Below are positions 24,717 through 34,218 of a stretch of DNA of 47,575 nt, piece after piece. A program made the position numbers and the translations under genes. Where the stretch lies: contig SIAM01000014.1 in NCBI GenBank assembly GCA_009691785.1, forward strand, positions 1 to 47,575, written 5' to 3'. The notes beneath the pieces are model-generated. The model worked only from the letters and a program-made list of their open reading frames with translations. It did not search any database and had not been told where the DNA came from. This DNA comes from Phycisphaerales bacterium. Its GTDB lineage: Bacteria; Planctomycetota; Phycisphaerae; Phycisphaerales; SM1A02. Position 1 is the first letter of the stretch. Every line of letters starts with the position of its first letter.

Positions 24717-27188
24717 ATGCAAAGGCCCGTCAGTCAACGCCGTTGCTCGGGTTGTCGCCCGAACAAGTGGCGATTCAATTTTATCCTGCTCATCATGTTC
24801 CTCATGATCGCATTGACCGCGCCGACCACGCACGCCGGCGACATTGAGGACCAAACTTTCGCCGATCGACCGATCTCGTTGGTGACCATCAAGGGCCTAA
24901 GCCGTATCAGCGAGCAGGAGGTTAAAAATAATCTGCGTATTGGCGCGGGCGAGCCATATGAATCGCTGGCGGTGCGCGCGGACGTGGCAAGTTTATACCG
25001 CTTGGGACACTTTGAAACCGTCACGGCGGAAGCCTCACTGCAACCCGACGGCACGGTTGAAGTGATCTACACATTGATTGAACAAAGTTTGGTGCTTGAT
25101 ATTCAAACTGTGGGCAACAAAGCCGTGAGCGATCAGGAATTGCGCGCCGTTATTCCGCTGTATCCCGGCGGTCCGCGCGACGATTTTTTGTTGGAGCAAA
25201 GCATTCTGAAGATGAAGGGGCTCTATCGCAACAAGGGGCATTACCTGGTGGAGATCGCCGTGGATGAAACGCGCCTGAAGGAATCCGGAATTTTAATTTT
25301 CCGCATTGTGGAAGGACCGCGCGTGCGCATTCAAGAAGTTGAATTCGTGGGCAACCGGGCGTTTCCCGACAAACTGCTCTCGGCGGAAATTAAAACCAAG
25401 CCATGGATTTTTATCTTTCGCAAAGGAAACCTAGACGAGGAAGCTTTAGTCGATGACGTGGCGACGCTGGATAAATTTTACAAGGACCACGGCTATGTGG
25501 ACGTGCGCGTTGATCGCCGTGTTGAACTGAACTCCGACCAAAAAGAAGCCAAAGTTGTCTTCATCATTGATGAAGGCCGTGAATATCGATTGCGCTCGGT
25601 GAGAGTTGAAAGTTCCACCCCTGATGGTCAACTACACATATTTTCGGCGGAGCAATTGCGCTCGCTCATGACTCTTCGCCCTGGCGACGCGTTTCAAAAA
25701 AAGGGCATAGACGCCAGTGTGAAGAGCATTCAAACCTCGTACTTTGTAATGGGCTACATAGACGCGAAAGTGACCAACACCTATGTCCGCTCGGGCGAAG
25801 AAGCCGACGTGGACATGTTGGTCAGCATCACCGAAGGTGACAGATTTGAAACTGGCTTGGTGCAGATTCAAGGCAATTTCATTACGCGTGACAAAATTAT
25901 TCGCCGCATGGTTCGCTTTCAACCCGGGCGCCCCATGGACGGCCGTGAAATTGAACTCACGCAAATCCGCCTGAAGTCCACAGGTTTGTTCACGGATATT
26001 CGCGTTACGCCGCAATTGGAAGATCCGGATAAGCCTGGAACCCGCGACGTGTTGGTGGAAATCAAGGAGAAAAATACTGGCAGCATGAACTTTGGTTTGG
26101 CCATCGGCACGGATCAGGGTTTCGGCGGTGAAATTTCCTTGAATCAATACAACTTTGATATCGCCGATGTGCCGACATCGTTCAGCGAATTCACCGCGGG
26201 CCGCGCTTTCCGCGGCGCGGGTCAAACTTTCACCATTGCCATTCAGCCGGGTATTGATGTGAGCACGTATTCTATTTCATTGGGCGAGCCGCATTTATTT
26301 GAAACCGATTGGTCGGGCAGCTCAAGTTTGTCCTATCGCAATCGTATTTATTCCGAATGGACAGAAGAACGAACAACCTTGGCACTTGGAACAGGTCGTC
26401 GTCTTGGTGATTTCTGGACCTTTGGAACCAATGTGCGACTTGAGAATGTCAAACTTGCTGAGTTTCAAACTGGCACTCCGCTGGTGGTGGAAACCCAAGC
26501 GGGACCAAATCAATTCGGGGTCGTTTCCACTTCGCTTTCCCGCAACACTATTGACAGCAAGGCGCGCCCTGGTTCTGGATCACTTTCCGAAGTCACCACA
26601 AGCATGTACGCGGGTTCCTACAGCTTTCCAATGATCCGTGGAAGTTACACCACCTTCCTCACGCTTGATGAGGATTTTCTTGGCCGCAAAACCACGCTGC
26701 GTTTAAATTCACAAATGGGCTACATCGCAAGCGACAATTCACCAGTCTTCGAGCGCTTCTATTTAGGTGGTCGCAGCTTACGCGGCTTCGCGTTCCGCAC
26801 TATCAGTCCAGTTACATATCAGTTGCAGGGATATACCAATTCGTTTCCGCCAACGAATCAGGGTCCAAACAACGGTGCTCCCGCTACAACCATTGGAGGT
26901 CAATTTATGTTCTTCGCCGGCACGCAATATGAAACACCCATCTTCCAAGATGTCATCACTGGAGTTGCCTTTGTTGATTCCGGAACCGTCACTGGCAATA
27001 GCTACGCGGGTGATATTCCAAATCCGATTGGTTTCAGCCAATATCGCGTCAGTGTTGGACTGGGTTTGCGCCTATATATCGGCGCGCTTGGTCCTGCGCC
27101 CATCGCCCTTGATTTTGCGTTCCCAATCCTGAAAGAAAGTACAGATGAGACGCAGGTCTTCTCTTTCAACGCGGAACTTCCCTTCTAA
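24717..27188 (+). CDS. bamA: Outer membrane protein assembly factor BamA
   Basis: The 823-residue protein begins with a long basic leader and signal helix (FNFILLIMFLMIALTAPTTHA). Five POTRA domains follow, for example ISLVTIKGLSRISEQEV, VLDIQTVGNKAVSDQEL, VEFVGNRAFPDKLL, and LVQIQGNFITRDKII. The C-terminal beta barrel carries the conserved GGRSLRGFAFR motif and ends in Phe, as barrel proteins do. BamA inserts beta-barrel proteins into the outer membrane. The ATG at 24717 is chosen because it precedes the signal helix, though no ribosome binding site is clear. It heads the cluster with ompH, lpxD, lpxC/fabZ and lpxA. Confidence 0.95.
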   Translation: MQRPVSQRRCSGCRPNKWRFNFILLIMFLMIALTAPTTHAGDIEDQTFADRPISLVTIKGLSRISEQEVKNNLRIGAGEPYESLAVRADVASLYRLGHFETVTAEASLQPDGTVEVIYTLIEQSLVLDIQTVGNKAVSDQELRAVIPLYPGGPRDDFLLEQSILKMKGLYRNKGHYLVEIAVDETRLKESGILIFRIVEGPRVRIQEVEFVGNRAFPDKLLSAEIKTKPWIFIFRKGNLDEEALVDDVATLDKFYKDHGYVDVRVDRRVELNSDQKEAKVVFIIDEGREYRLRSVRVESSTPDGQLHIFSAEQLRSLMTLRPGDAFQKKGIDASVKSIQTSYFVMGYIDAKVTNTYVRSGEEADVDMLVSITEGDRFETGLVQIQGNFITRDKIIRRMVRFQPGRPMDGREIELTQIRLKSTGLFTDIRVTPQLEDPDKPGTRDVLVEIKEKNTGSMNFGLAIGTDQGFGGEISLNQYNFDIADVPTSFSEFTAGRAFRGAGQTFTIAIQPGIDVSTYSISLGEPHLFETDWSGSSSLSYRNRIYSEWTEERTTLALGTGRRLGDFWTFGTNVRLENVKLAEFQTGTPLVVETQAGPNQFGVVSTSLSRNTIDSKARPGSGSLSEVTTSMYAGSYSFPMIRGSYTTFLTLDEDFLGRKTTLRLNSQMGYIASDNSPVFERFYLGGRSLRGFAFRTISPVTYQLQGYTNSFPPTNQGPNNGAPATTIGGQFMFFAGTQYETPIFQDVITGVAFVDSGTVTGNSYAGDIPNPIGFSQYRVSVGLGLRLYIGALGPAPIALDFAFPILKESTDETQVFSFNAELPF

Positions 27189-27261
27189 ATTGCATGTCAA
27201 TTCACTGAGCAAGATTTCAGCGTGGCACTTACACTACGTGACTGAATTAGGAAAATCCATA

Positions 27262-27909
27262 ATGAAAAATTCCCAAATACAAACCGTCGCCATTGCATCA
27301 CTTGTCGCATTTGGACTGGGCTCATTCGCCTGGGGCGTAAGCCGACCAATGGCTCCCGCCCAAGCCAGTCGAATTGGCAGCATCAACTTGGCAAAGGTGT
27401 TGGATAAACTTCAGGAAAAATCGGACTGGGAAGTTCAACTCACCGCGTTGCAAAATCAAATGCGCGATCAGGCCGACATCCGCAAGAAAAAACTTGAGGC
27501 AGAGAAAAAGCAGGCATCCAGCGCGACAGACGGCGCTGAGCAACAACGGATCGCCGAGCAAGTTGCCTTGGAGCAACTGCAACTTGAGCAATGGGCAGGG
27601 TTAAAAGGTGGCGAACTTGATCGGGAAAATAGTTTGATGTGGCAAAGCATTTACCGCAATCTGCGTGAGGAAAGCGCAAAGTTGGCCGAAAGCGAGGGCT
27701 ACGACTACATCATTGTGAATGATGGAACAAATGAAATCATGACCAATCGAGAAATGAAGGTGCCCCTGGCCCAGCAAGTGCTTGAGCAAATTGGGCGCCG
27801 ACATATTATTTTTGCCAGTCCGTCCACGGATGTCAGCGACAAGTTGATTGTGCGCATGAACAACACCCATGCCACTGCGCCCGCCTCAGTTGGTCCAGCC
27901 AAAAAATAA
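27262..27909 (+). CDS. OmpH/Skp-like periplasmic chaperone 1
   Basis: The 215-residue protein has a signal anchor (VAIASLVAFGLGSFAWGVS), a short beta strand SRIGSINLAKVLDKLQ, a long charged coiled coil (about 50-130) and a C-terminal strand region (GYDYIIVNDGTNEI), the Skp/OmpH plan. Skp holds unfolded outer membrane proteins on the way to BamA, whose gene is directly upstream. The ATG at 27262 is chosen because AGGAAAA lies upstream and the signal sequence follows. Paired with a second OmpH-like gene downstream. Confidence 0.87.
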   Translation: MKNSQIQTVAIASLVAFGLGSFAWGVSRPMAPAQASRIGSINLAKVLDKLQEKSDWEVQLTALQNQMRDQADIRKKKLEAEKKQASSATDGAEQQRIAEQVALEQLQLEQWAGLKGGELDRENSLMWQSIYRNLREESAKLAESEGYDYIIVNDGTNEIMTNREMKVPLAQQVLEQIGRRHIIFASPSTDVSDKLIVRMNNTHATAPASVGPAKK

Positions 27910-27999
27910 TGTTTGCCAATGCCATTGTTGCCCCACTTTCCACCGTTCATTTCATGGATGTTCACTCAAATTATCTAAACCCATTTTTGGAGAAATCAC

Positions 28000-28596
28000 A
28001 TGCGTCGCTTCTCTCCCCTGCCAATCACGTTGTTCTTAGCGCTTGCCGCAATTTCTTTGTGGGCTTTCAAGTCATTTGAAAAACCAACCGTCATTGCCAC
28101 CGTGGATCTTGAGCGTTTGTATAACGGTCTTGACGAGCACAAGGCGGGTGAAAAGCGATTGGAAGAAACCATGAAAGAGCTCGGCGCCAAAAGTGAAAAA
28201 CTAGGCTTGGCCATCCAATCCCTGCAATCTGAGTTGGAAAATTTCAAGGCGGATTCCCCTGGATTTTTTGAGACATCAAATAAAATCGAAGATGCGATTG
28301 GCAATTTCAAGGCCTTCGAGGAATTCTCGAAGTATAAATTTGAAAATGAAAAAAAAATTCTTCTGCGCGGCACCTATCAAGCCATCAAGTCCTCATTGGG
28401 CGACATTTGCAAGGCGCAACAAATTGACGCGGTGTTCCTGGACGACGCCACTCCACCATTTGATCCCAAGGACACGCGCCCTGTCATGACGCAAATTTCT
28501 GGCCGCCGCATGTTGTGGGTCAATCCCGCAATTGACATAAGCGATGTTGTGATAAAGCAAATGAATGAAAATTTTTCCAAGAGACAAGGCAAGTGA
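28000..28596 (+). CDS. OmpH/Skp-like periplasmic chaperone 2
   Basis: The 198-residue protein starts with a signal segment (SPLPITLFLALAAISLWAF), then IATVDLERLYNGLDE, a coiled-coil region with KLGLAIQSLQSELENF, and a C-terminal strand block AQQIDAVFLDDATPP. This is the Skp plan again, but with low similarity to the first copy, so this is an old duplication. GGAG lies eight bases before the ATG. Between the two ompH genes are 90 bp without features. Role as for the first, a chaperone for outer membrane proteins, by family and context. Confidence 0.85.
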   Translation: MRRFSPLPITLFLALAAISLWAFKSFEKPTVIATVDLERLYNGLDEHKAGEKRLEETMKELGAKSEKLGLAIQSLQSELENFKADSPGFFETSNKIEDAIGNFKAFEEFSKYKFENEKKILLRGTYQAIKSSLGDICKAQQIDAVFLDDATPPFDPKDTRPVMTQISGRRMLWVNPAIDISDVVIKQMNENFSKRQGK

Positions 28597-28621
28597 CCGG
28601 CGAGGTCATTAGGAATTTGCG

Positions 28622-29749
28622 TTGATACCAAAGACAAGTTCCCAACTGGCGGCATTGGTGGGCGGCGCTCTTGAAGGCTCAGGCGACATTGCATTCACTG
28701 GCTTGTCTTCATTGGCGGACGCCACGGAACATGAAGCCACCTTTATCACCAGCGACGCGCACGCAAAATTGTGGGCGCACTGCCGCGCGCGCATTGCCAT
28801 TGTTGCAAGCCAAGTGAAAGCGCAACTTTCACATCAGGCGGCAAATGCATCAATTTCAAACACATCTGAGCAAATTGCTGGCGCCCAAGCGCGCGCGTTG
28901 ATTCGCGTTGACAACGCTGACCTTGCTGTGGCAAAAGTGTTGGAAGCCTTCGCGCCCCAGGTCACGCTTCCCGCGTTGGGAACGCATGCATCCGCTGTCA
29001 TTGATGCAAGCGCGACTATTGGCAAAGACGCGCGCATTGGCGCGCTGGTGAGTGTTGGCGCTGGTACGCATATTGGAAATGGTTGCGTGTTGCACGCCGG
29101 CGCGCGCGTGGCCGCGAACGTGACTTTGGGCCAGCACTGCGTCATTCACAGCAACGCCTTCATTGATGAGCGCTGCGTGCTTGGCGCGCGCGTGATCATT
29201 CACGCCTCGGCGGTGATTGGCGGCGACGGGTTTGGATATCGTCCCGCCGCGGATGGGAAAAGTTTGACGCGCATTCCACACACCGGCAATGTTGTACTTG
29301 ATGATGATGTTGAAATTGGCGCCAACACTTGCGTGGACCGCGCAAAGTTTGGTTCAACGCGAATTGGCGCAGGAACCAAAATTGATAATTTGTGCCAGAT
29401 CGCGCATGGTTGCCGCATTGGCCGCATGACCGTGATCGCGGGCATGTGCGGTTTGGCTGGCAGTGTGACAGTGGGCGATGGCGTGCAAATTGGTGGATAT
29501 TGCGGCATCGGCGACCACAAAACCATTGGCGACGGCGCGCGTGTGGCGGCTAAAAGCGCGGTCATGAACGACATTCCAGCTGGCGCCACCTGGGGCGGAA
29601 TGCCCGCGCAGGACATCCGCGAGGAATTGCGTGTGATCGCCGCAATCCGTAAATTGCCACAATGGTCACGCAAGTTACGAACACTCTTCGAGGAACAGAC
29701 AAAGCTCCCCGCGACGGACCCGCTGAAAGGTCCATCGAAAGCCCAATGA
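28622..29749 (+). CDS. lpxD: UDP-3-O-acylglucosamine N-acyltransferase, copy 2
   Basis: This 375-residue LpxD has the N-terminal [17 protein letters not shown] block and a hexapeptide beta helix with [11 protein letters not shown] and [19 protein letters not shown]. The catalytic His is His272 in QIAHGCRIG. It starts at TTG (28622), with AGGAA about eight bases upstream. Its stop overlaps the lpxC/fabZ start (ATGA). Being in the lipid A cluster, this copy is the likely housekeeping enzyme. Its N-terminal domain differs strongly from copy 1. Confidence 0.93.
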   Translation: MIPKTSSQLAALVGGALEGSGDIAFTGLSSLADATEHEATFITSDAHAKLWAHCRARIAIVASQVKAQLSHQAANASISNTSEQIAGAQARALIRVDNADLAVAKVLEAFAPQVTLPALGTHASAVIDASATIGKDARIGALVSVGAGTHIGNGCVLHAGARVAANVTLGQHCVIHSNAFIDERCVLGARVIIHASAVIGGDGFGYRPAADGKSLTRIPHTGNVVLDDDVEIGANTCVDRAKFGSTRIGAGTKIDNLCQIAHGCRIGRMTVIAGMCGLAGSVTVGDGVQIGGYCGIGDHKTIGDGARVAAKSAVMNDIPAGATWGGMPAQDIREELRVIAAIRKLPQWSRKLRTLFEEQTKLPATDPLKGPSKAQ

Positions 29750-31113
29750 AACCTGTCGCCACCAAAGTTCTTCCCACGGGACAACTGCGCGGAACCACCG
29801 TTGATCCTCAGCGCACGTTGGCGCGCGTTGCCATTGTGCGCGGCAAAGGTTTAATGCTTGGCGAAGAAGCTGTTCTAGAAATCACACCCGCGCCGCCTGG
29901 CACCGGAATTATTTTTGAGCGCGTGGACTTGAATCCAACCGTGACCATTCCCGCGTTGGTGACGCATGTGTTGCCCAAGCCACGGCGCACAACATTGCGC
30001 GGTGGCGATGTCACCATTGACACAATTGAACATTGCATGAGCGCGCTTGCGGGTCTGCGCATTGACAACGCCATTTTGCGTTTGCATGGACCAGAGTTAC
30101 CTTGCGGCGATGGCAGCGCGCTTCCATTTGTGCAACCCATTTGCGAAGCGGGCTTGGTTGAACAAGACGCGCCACGCCGCGTGTTCCGTTTGCGTGAGGC
30201 GATTGTTGTTGAGGACGATGACTCCATGATTGCCGCTCTGCCACGCGACGACGAAGGAATGGAAATTTCCTACGACTTGGACTACGGCGCAAATGAGCGC
30301 AGAATACCCCGTCAAACCATGGTTTTTGATCCCACGCGCAGCGACTATGCCACCGACATTGCGCCAGCGCGCACCTTTAGTTTGCAAGAAGAGGCCGAGG
30401 CCATTTGGGCCGCAGGCTTGTGTCGCCATCTCACGGTGCGCGACGCGCTTGTGATTGGTGACAACGGCCCAATTGAAAATACATTTCGCTTTAGCGATGA
30501 ACCCGTGCGCCACAAATTGCTTGATGTGCTTGGCGATTTATATTTGGCGGGTCGACCTATACAGTGCCGCATTGTGGCGCACCGAAGTGGCCATGGACTG
30601 AACAGGCAAATGTGCCAACGACTTCTGCGCGCAATGAAGGCCGCGGACTTGGCCGAAAGTTTGGTTGCTGGCCAAGCCATGGACGCGCGCGCCATTGCAA
30701 AAGTTTTGCCGCATCGCTATCCAATGTTATTGGTCGATCGCGTTGTTGAAATGGACGCCAATCGCCGCGCTGTTGGCGTGAAAAATGTCACCATGAACGA
30801 ACCATTTTTCCAAGGCCACTATCCAGGCACGCCCATCATGCCTGGCGTGTTGATTGTGGAGGCCATGGCGCAGTTGGGCGGACTTATGCTCAGCCAAACT
30901 CTGGAACATTCTGGCCGCGTCGCCATGCTTTTAAGTTTGGATCGCGTGAAACTAAGAAAGCCAGTGGTTCCAGGCGACCAATTGGTTCTAGAAGTTGAAA
31001 CCATTCGCGCCAACGCCCGAACCGCCTCCGTAAAATGCCGCGCCACGGTGGGCGGAAAATCCGCTGCAGAGGCTGAAATTCGCTTTATGATGGTGGATTC
31101 CACCGTAGCCTGA
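29746..31113 (+). CDS. lpxC/fabZ: Fused LpxC deacetylase / FabZ dehydratase
   Basis: The 455-residue protein joins two enzymes. Residues about 12-300 are LpxC, which deacetylates UDP-3-O-acyl-GlcNAc in the committed step of lipid A synthesis; the zinc and catalytic residues appear at Glu95-His96 (TIEHCMS), His256 and Asp260 (HKLLDVLGD) and His283 (SGHGLN). Residues about 315-452 are FabZ, (3R)-hydroxyacyl-ACP dehydratase, with [14 protein letters not shown] and catalytic His358 ([11 protein letters not shown]) and Glu372 (VEAMAQ). Such fusions are known in Bacteroidetes and planctomycetes. The start at 29746 is chosen by overlap with lpxD; the frame from 29662 lies inside lpxD. Confidence 0.96.
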   Translation: MKPVATKVLPTGQLRGTTVDPQRTLARVAIVRGKGLMLGEEAVLEITPAPPGTGIIFERVDLNPTVTIPALVTHVLPKPRRTTLRGGDVTIDTIEHCMSALAGLRIDNAILRLHGPELPCGDGSALPFVQPICEAGLVEQDAPRRVFRLREAIVVEDDDSMIAALPRDDEGMEISYDLDYGANERRIPRQTMVFDPTRSDYATDIAPARTFSLQEEAEAIWAAGLCRHLTVRDALVIGDNGPIENTFRFSDEPVRHKLLDVLGDLYLAGRPIQCRIVAHRSGHGLNRQMCQRLLRAMKAADLAESLVAGQAMDARAIAKVLPHRYPMLLVDRVVEMDANRRAVGVKNVTMNEPFFQGHYPGTPIMPGVLIVEAMAQLGGLMLSQTLEHSGRVAMLLSLDRVKLRKPVVPGDQLVLEVETIRANARTASVKCRATVGGKSAAEAEIRFMMVDSTVA

Positions 31114-31138
31114 TCTTTTATTTTTACAACATTCTTTC

Positions 31139-31999
31139 ATGACAAAAATTCATCCCACCGCCATCATCGATCCATCCGTCAAACTTGCCGCGGGCGTAAC
31201 CGTTGGACCATGGTGCGTCATTGGTCCAGAGTGCGAAATTGGCGAGGACAGCGAATTGGTCAGCCATGTTCACATGGATCGATACACGCGCATTGGACGC
31301 GAGAATGTGTTGCACCCTTTCACCATTGTGGGCGGACCGCCGCAAGATAAAAAATTCGCCGGCGAGCGCACCACGCTTGAAATGGGCGACCGCAACCACA
31401 TTCGCGAGTTCTCGTCCATTCATCGCGGCACTGGCAATGGAAACGGCATCACCAAGATCGGCAGCGACAACTTGATCATGGGCTGCGTGCACATTGCGCA
31501 CGATTGCCAAATTGGTTCGCATGTGGTTCTTTCCAACAACGCAATGTTGGCGGGACATGTCACGGTGTGCGACTATGTGAATGTTGGCGGCGGTTGCGGG
31601 CTGCACCACTTTGTGCGTCTAAGCACCTGCGCGTTTCTTGGAGCCATGGCGCGCGTCAGCAAAGATGTTCCCCCCTACATGATCGCCGAGGGTAATCCCG
31701 CCGAGGTGCGTGGGCACAACGCCATTGCCATGAAGCGCCGCGGATTTGCCGACGCCGAAGTGGACGCCATGAAGGAGGCCTACAAGCGCCTGTTCCGCGA
31801 TCGCGGCGGAAGCATTATGGAAAAAGTAAGCAAATTGCGGGCGGAATACCCTACTTTCACAAGCATTGCGCAAGTGTGCGACGCCGTGCTTGAGGCTGGC
31901 GAAGGAACGCATGGCCGCTCACAAGAGACGTTTCGTCCCGACGACAAGCGTAACCATCCATCCATAGCCGCGGCGGCTTCCACTGTTCATAAAAAATAA
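31139..31999 (+). CDS. lpxA: UDP-N-acetylglucosamine acyltransferase
   Basis: The protein (286 residues) begins KIHPTAIIDPSVKLAAGVTV and forms a hexapeptide beta helix with VGPWCVIGPECEIGEDSE and IAHDCQIGSHVVLSNNAML, where IAHDCQIG holds the catalytic His. The C-terminal helical domain follows GHNAIAMKRRGFA. LpxA adds the first acyl chain to UDP-GlcNAc. It is about 25 residues longer than the E. coli enzyme owing to an extended C-terminus. With lpxD and lpxC in the same cluster the first three lipid A steps are covered. Confidence 0.95.
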   Translation: MTKIHPTAIIDPSVKLAAGVTVGPWCVIGPECEIGEDSELVSHVHMDRYTRIGRENVLHPFTIVGGPPQDKKFAGERTTLEMGDRNHIREFSSIHRGTGNGNGITKIGSDNLIMGCVHIAHDCQIGSHVVLSNNAMLAGHVTVCDYVNVGGGCGLHHFVRLSTCAFLGAMARVSKDVPPYMIAEGNPAEVRGHNAIAMKRRGFADAEVDAMKEAYKRLFRDRGGSIMEKVSKLRAEYPTFTSIAQVCDAVLEAGEGTHGRSQETFRPDDKRNHPSIAAAASTVHKK

Positions 32000-32017
32000 T
32001 CCACGCGAGCAACCAAC

Positions 32018-32755
32018 ATGAGTTCAGCAAAAAAAGACGCGCGACTGCAAGAGCAAATGGAGAAGACCGAAGCCGCGCTTCGCCGTGGCCAATGGTTTGA
32101 GGCCGAGCGCCTTGCGCAGCGAGCCATGGAAATGGCCCGCCGCAGCGAGGACTTTGGAGCCATGGCGCGCATCTGCATGCCGCTGCAAGAGGCTCGCCGT
32201 CAACGCGTGCAAGCCGCGCTTGATATGAAAAAAATCCGCGTGTTGCACGAAGGCAACATGGAAGAAATGAAAGTGGAGTCTGGTTCCTACTTGATCATGC
32301 CCATGCAACTTGTGGGCGCGGATGCGCGGCGACTTCGCTTGGCCGCGCTTCGTGATGAGAAACCCGCCACCGTGATTTGCTGTGAGCCGCCAAACCTGCG
32401 CGGCAAGTGGCCCATCGTTGCTATTGGCGTGGTGACGGTGCGCGCCTACGTTGATCCGCCAGAAAATGCGAAGAAGCCCACCATGAAGTGGTATGTCAAC
32501 GCAATGGAAGCGCTAGGCGACGCGGGTTTGACTGGTTCGCATGTGGATTCTGGTATGGACCTTGATAGGCAAATTGACGCTGTTTTAGGCTTGTTAGATG
32601 CTGTTCCAGATCACGAAGGCTTGCACCAAGTGCTGGCGAACATGTGCCGCGAAGCCGAAAAAGGTTTTGAGCGCACCGAACCCACGGCCCTTTCGGAGTT
32701 GGACGCCGAACTTGCCCTTGAAGACGAAACGCAAAACGACGATCAAGGCGAATAA
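32018..32755 (+). CDS. Protein of unknown function in the lipid A cluster
   Basis: I do not recognise a named family. The 245-residue soluble protein starts with a helical, TPR-like region (LQEQMEKTEAALRRGQWFEAERLAQRAMEMARRSEDF), then a mixed alpha/beta part with IVAIGVVTVRAYVDPPE and WYVNAMEALGDAGL, and an acidic C-terminus (EDETQNDDQGE). No signal peptide or membrane segment is seen. It lies 18 bases after lpxA on the same strand and is probably cotranscribed, which suggests a cytoplasmic role linked to envelope synthesis. Confidence 0.75.
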   Translation: MSSAKKDARLQEQMEKTEAALRRGQWFEAERLAQRAMEMARRSEDFGAMARICMPLQEARRQRVQAALDMKKIRVLHEGNMEEMKVESGSYLIMPMQLVGADARRLRLAALRDEKPATVICCEPPNLRGKWPIVAIGVVTVRAYVDPPENAKKPTMKWYVNAMEALGDAGLTGSHVDSGMDLDRQIDAVLGLLDAVPDHEGLHQVLANMCREAEKGFERTEPTALSELDAELALEDETQNDDQGE

Positions 32756-32774
32756 GTTTGGGCGAATAAGTTTA
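32747..32774. repeat. 14-bp tandem duplication across a stop codon
   Basis: GGCGAATAAGTTTG (32747-32760) is followed by GGCGAATAAGTTTA (32761-32774). The first copy contains the TAA stop of the gene ending at 32755. A further 10-bp duplication, AAAGACTATT twice, lies at 32817-32836 in the same gap. Confidence 0.85.
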
Positions 32775-32868
32775 CAAGCGCGCCTTGCCTCGCTCAATTT
32801 TATTTGACAACCGTTCAAAGACTATTAAAGACTATTGTTGTGTGAAACTGAAAGCGCCGCGATGGCTT

Positions 32869-34035
32869 TCAACGCCAATCAATTGCTTCTGGAAGTCCGC
32901 GACCAAGTCGCCGCGCGCCCGTGGCTTCAATCACATAGGCGTCTTCAATGCGCACGCCGCCAATGGCTTTGCAATACAAGCCTGGCTCAATGGTAATGAC
33001 ATCGCCGGCAACCAATGGCAACCCACCTCGATCCATAAGCGGCGGCTCATGCACATCAAGACCAAGCCCGTGACCAGTTCCGTGCACCATACCGCACCAC
33101 GAATCTGGCGCGTCAACTGGCGGCGTGCCGCTGCTAAATCCATGTTCATGAATCACGCGCAAAGTTTCGCCGTGCACATCGCTGCCAGTTGCGCCAACTT
33201 TGGCCGCGCGCACCGCCGCGGCCTTGGCTTGCACAACCGCCTGGTGCATTTTTGCAGCTTGCGGAGAAACCGTGCCATGCACCACGGTTCGCGTGCAATC
33301 GCCCCAATATCCGCTGCTTTTTGACTTTGGAAAAATATCCACCATGACCAATTCACCCGTGCGCAAAACGCCGTCACCATCATGGTGGCAGTCTGCGCCT
33401 TGGGCGCCACCGGCAACAATGGAGCGCGGATTTTCAAATCCGCGGCGCGCAAAGAACATGTCAATCTCGCCGCGCACGCGCTCGCTGCTCAGCGGCGCGT
33501 CTTCGTGCACTAACTCGCCATTCTTGTTCACGCCCGCGCGCGCAATCAACCGGCACGCCAACTCTATCGCGTCTTCGGTGGCGCGCTGCGATTCATCCAT
33601 GGCTTTCAACTCGGCTGCGTCCTTGCTGCGGCGCGCCGACTGAAATAATTCCAAATCGCAACGCACAGAAATACCGGCGCCAACCAACACATGCATAAAT
33701 ACTCCGGGAAATGTCCGATCACACACCGCACGCTTCACGCCGGCGCGGCGCAAACATTCCGCAAGCGCTTGCGCCGTTGCAACATCGCGCTCGCCAGACA
33801 GACCCGCTGCCGGAGCAAACTCGCTTGGAACAGCAAACACATCCGCGCGCGCGTGTTGCTGAGCGCGATCAAGCTCTATGTCGCGCACAATCAGCGTTCG
33901 TTTGCGTGCGCCATTGGCCACGGAAATATCGGCGAAAGCAAGTGGATCGCCCACGCGAAAGCGCGTCTGGTGAAATAGCGTCATATTTGTGGCGGAAATT
34001 CCGCCCATCACAATGGCTTCGTCGTTGGAGATCAT
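32869..34035 (-). CDS. M24 family metallopeptidase (Xaa-Pro aminopeptidase-like)
   Basis: The 388-residue protein has an N-terminal creatinase-like domain and a C-terminal pita-bread domain. Metal ligands of the M24 fold appear in MVDIFPKS plus GDCTRTVVHG (two Asp), HGTGHGLGLDVHE (His), TIEPGLY (Glu) and GVRIEDAYVI (Glu). It should remove N-terminal residues next to proline or act on small peptides. The ATG at 34035 lacks a clear ribosome binding site; another ATG at 34008 is possible. It is convergent to the unknown gene of the lipid A cluster. Confidence 0.9.
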   Translation of the reverse strand: MISNDEAIVMGGISATNMTLFHQTRFRVGDPLAFADISVANGARKRTLIVRDIELDRAQQHARADVFAVPSEFAPAAGLSGERDVATAQALAECLRRAGVKRAVCDRTFPGVFMHVLVGAGISVRCDLELFQSARRSKDAAELKAMDESQRATEDAIELACRLIARAGVNKNGELVHEDAPLSSERVRGEIDMFFARRGFENPRSIVAGGAQGADCHHDGDGVLRTGELVMVDIFPKSKSSGYWGDCTRTVVHGTVSPQAAKMHQAVVQAKAAAVRAAKVGATGSDVHGETLRVIHEHGFSSGTPPVDAPDSWCGMVHGTGHGLGLDVHEPPLMDRGGLPLVAGDVITIEPGLYCKAIGGVRIEDAYVIEATGARRLGRGLPEAIDWR

Positions 34036-34218
34036 AAAAGTATCGTAAACGCAACTCGCGTTTCAGTCCGCCAATAATTTGCAATGTGCTTGCTTGCTTT
34101 GCGCATTGAAGCGCGAAATCACGACCAACCAAATCATGCGCGCTCACAACGGCACACGCAGCTTGTCCGCGCAACCAAATCGCGCGCGCCAACGCGGCGC
34201 TTGCCCGCACAACGCACA

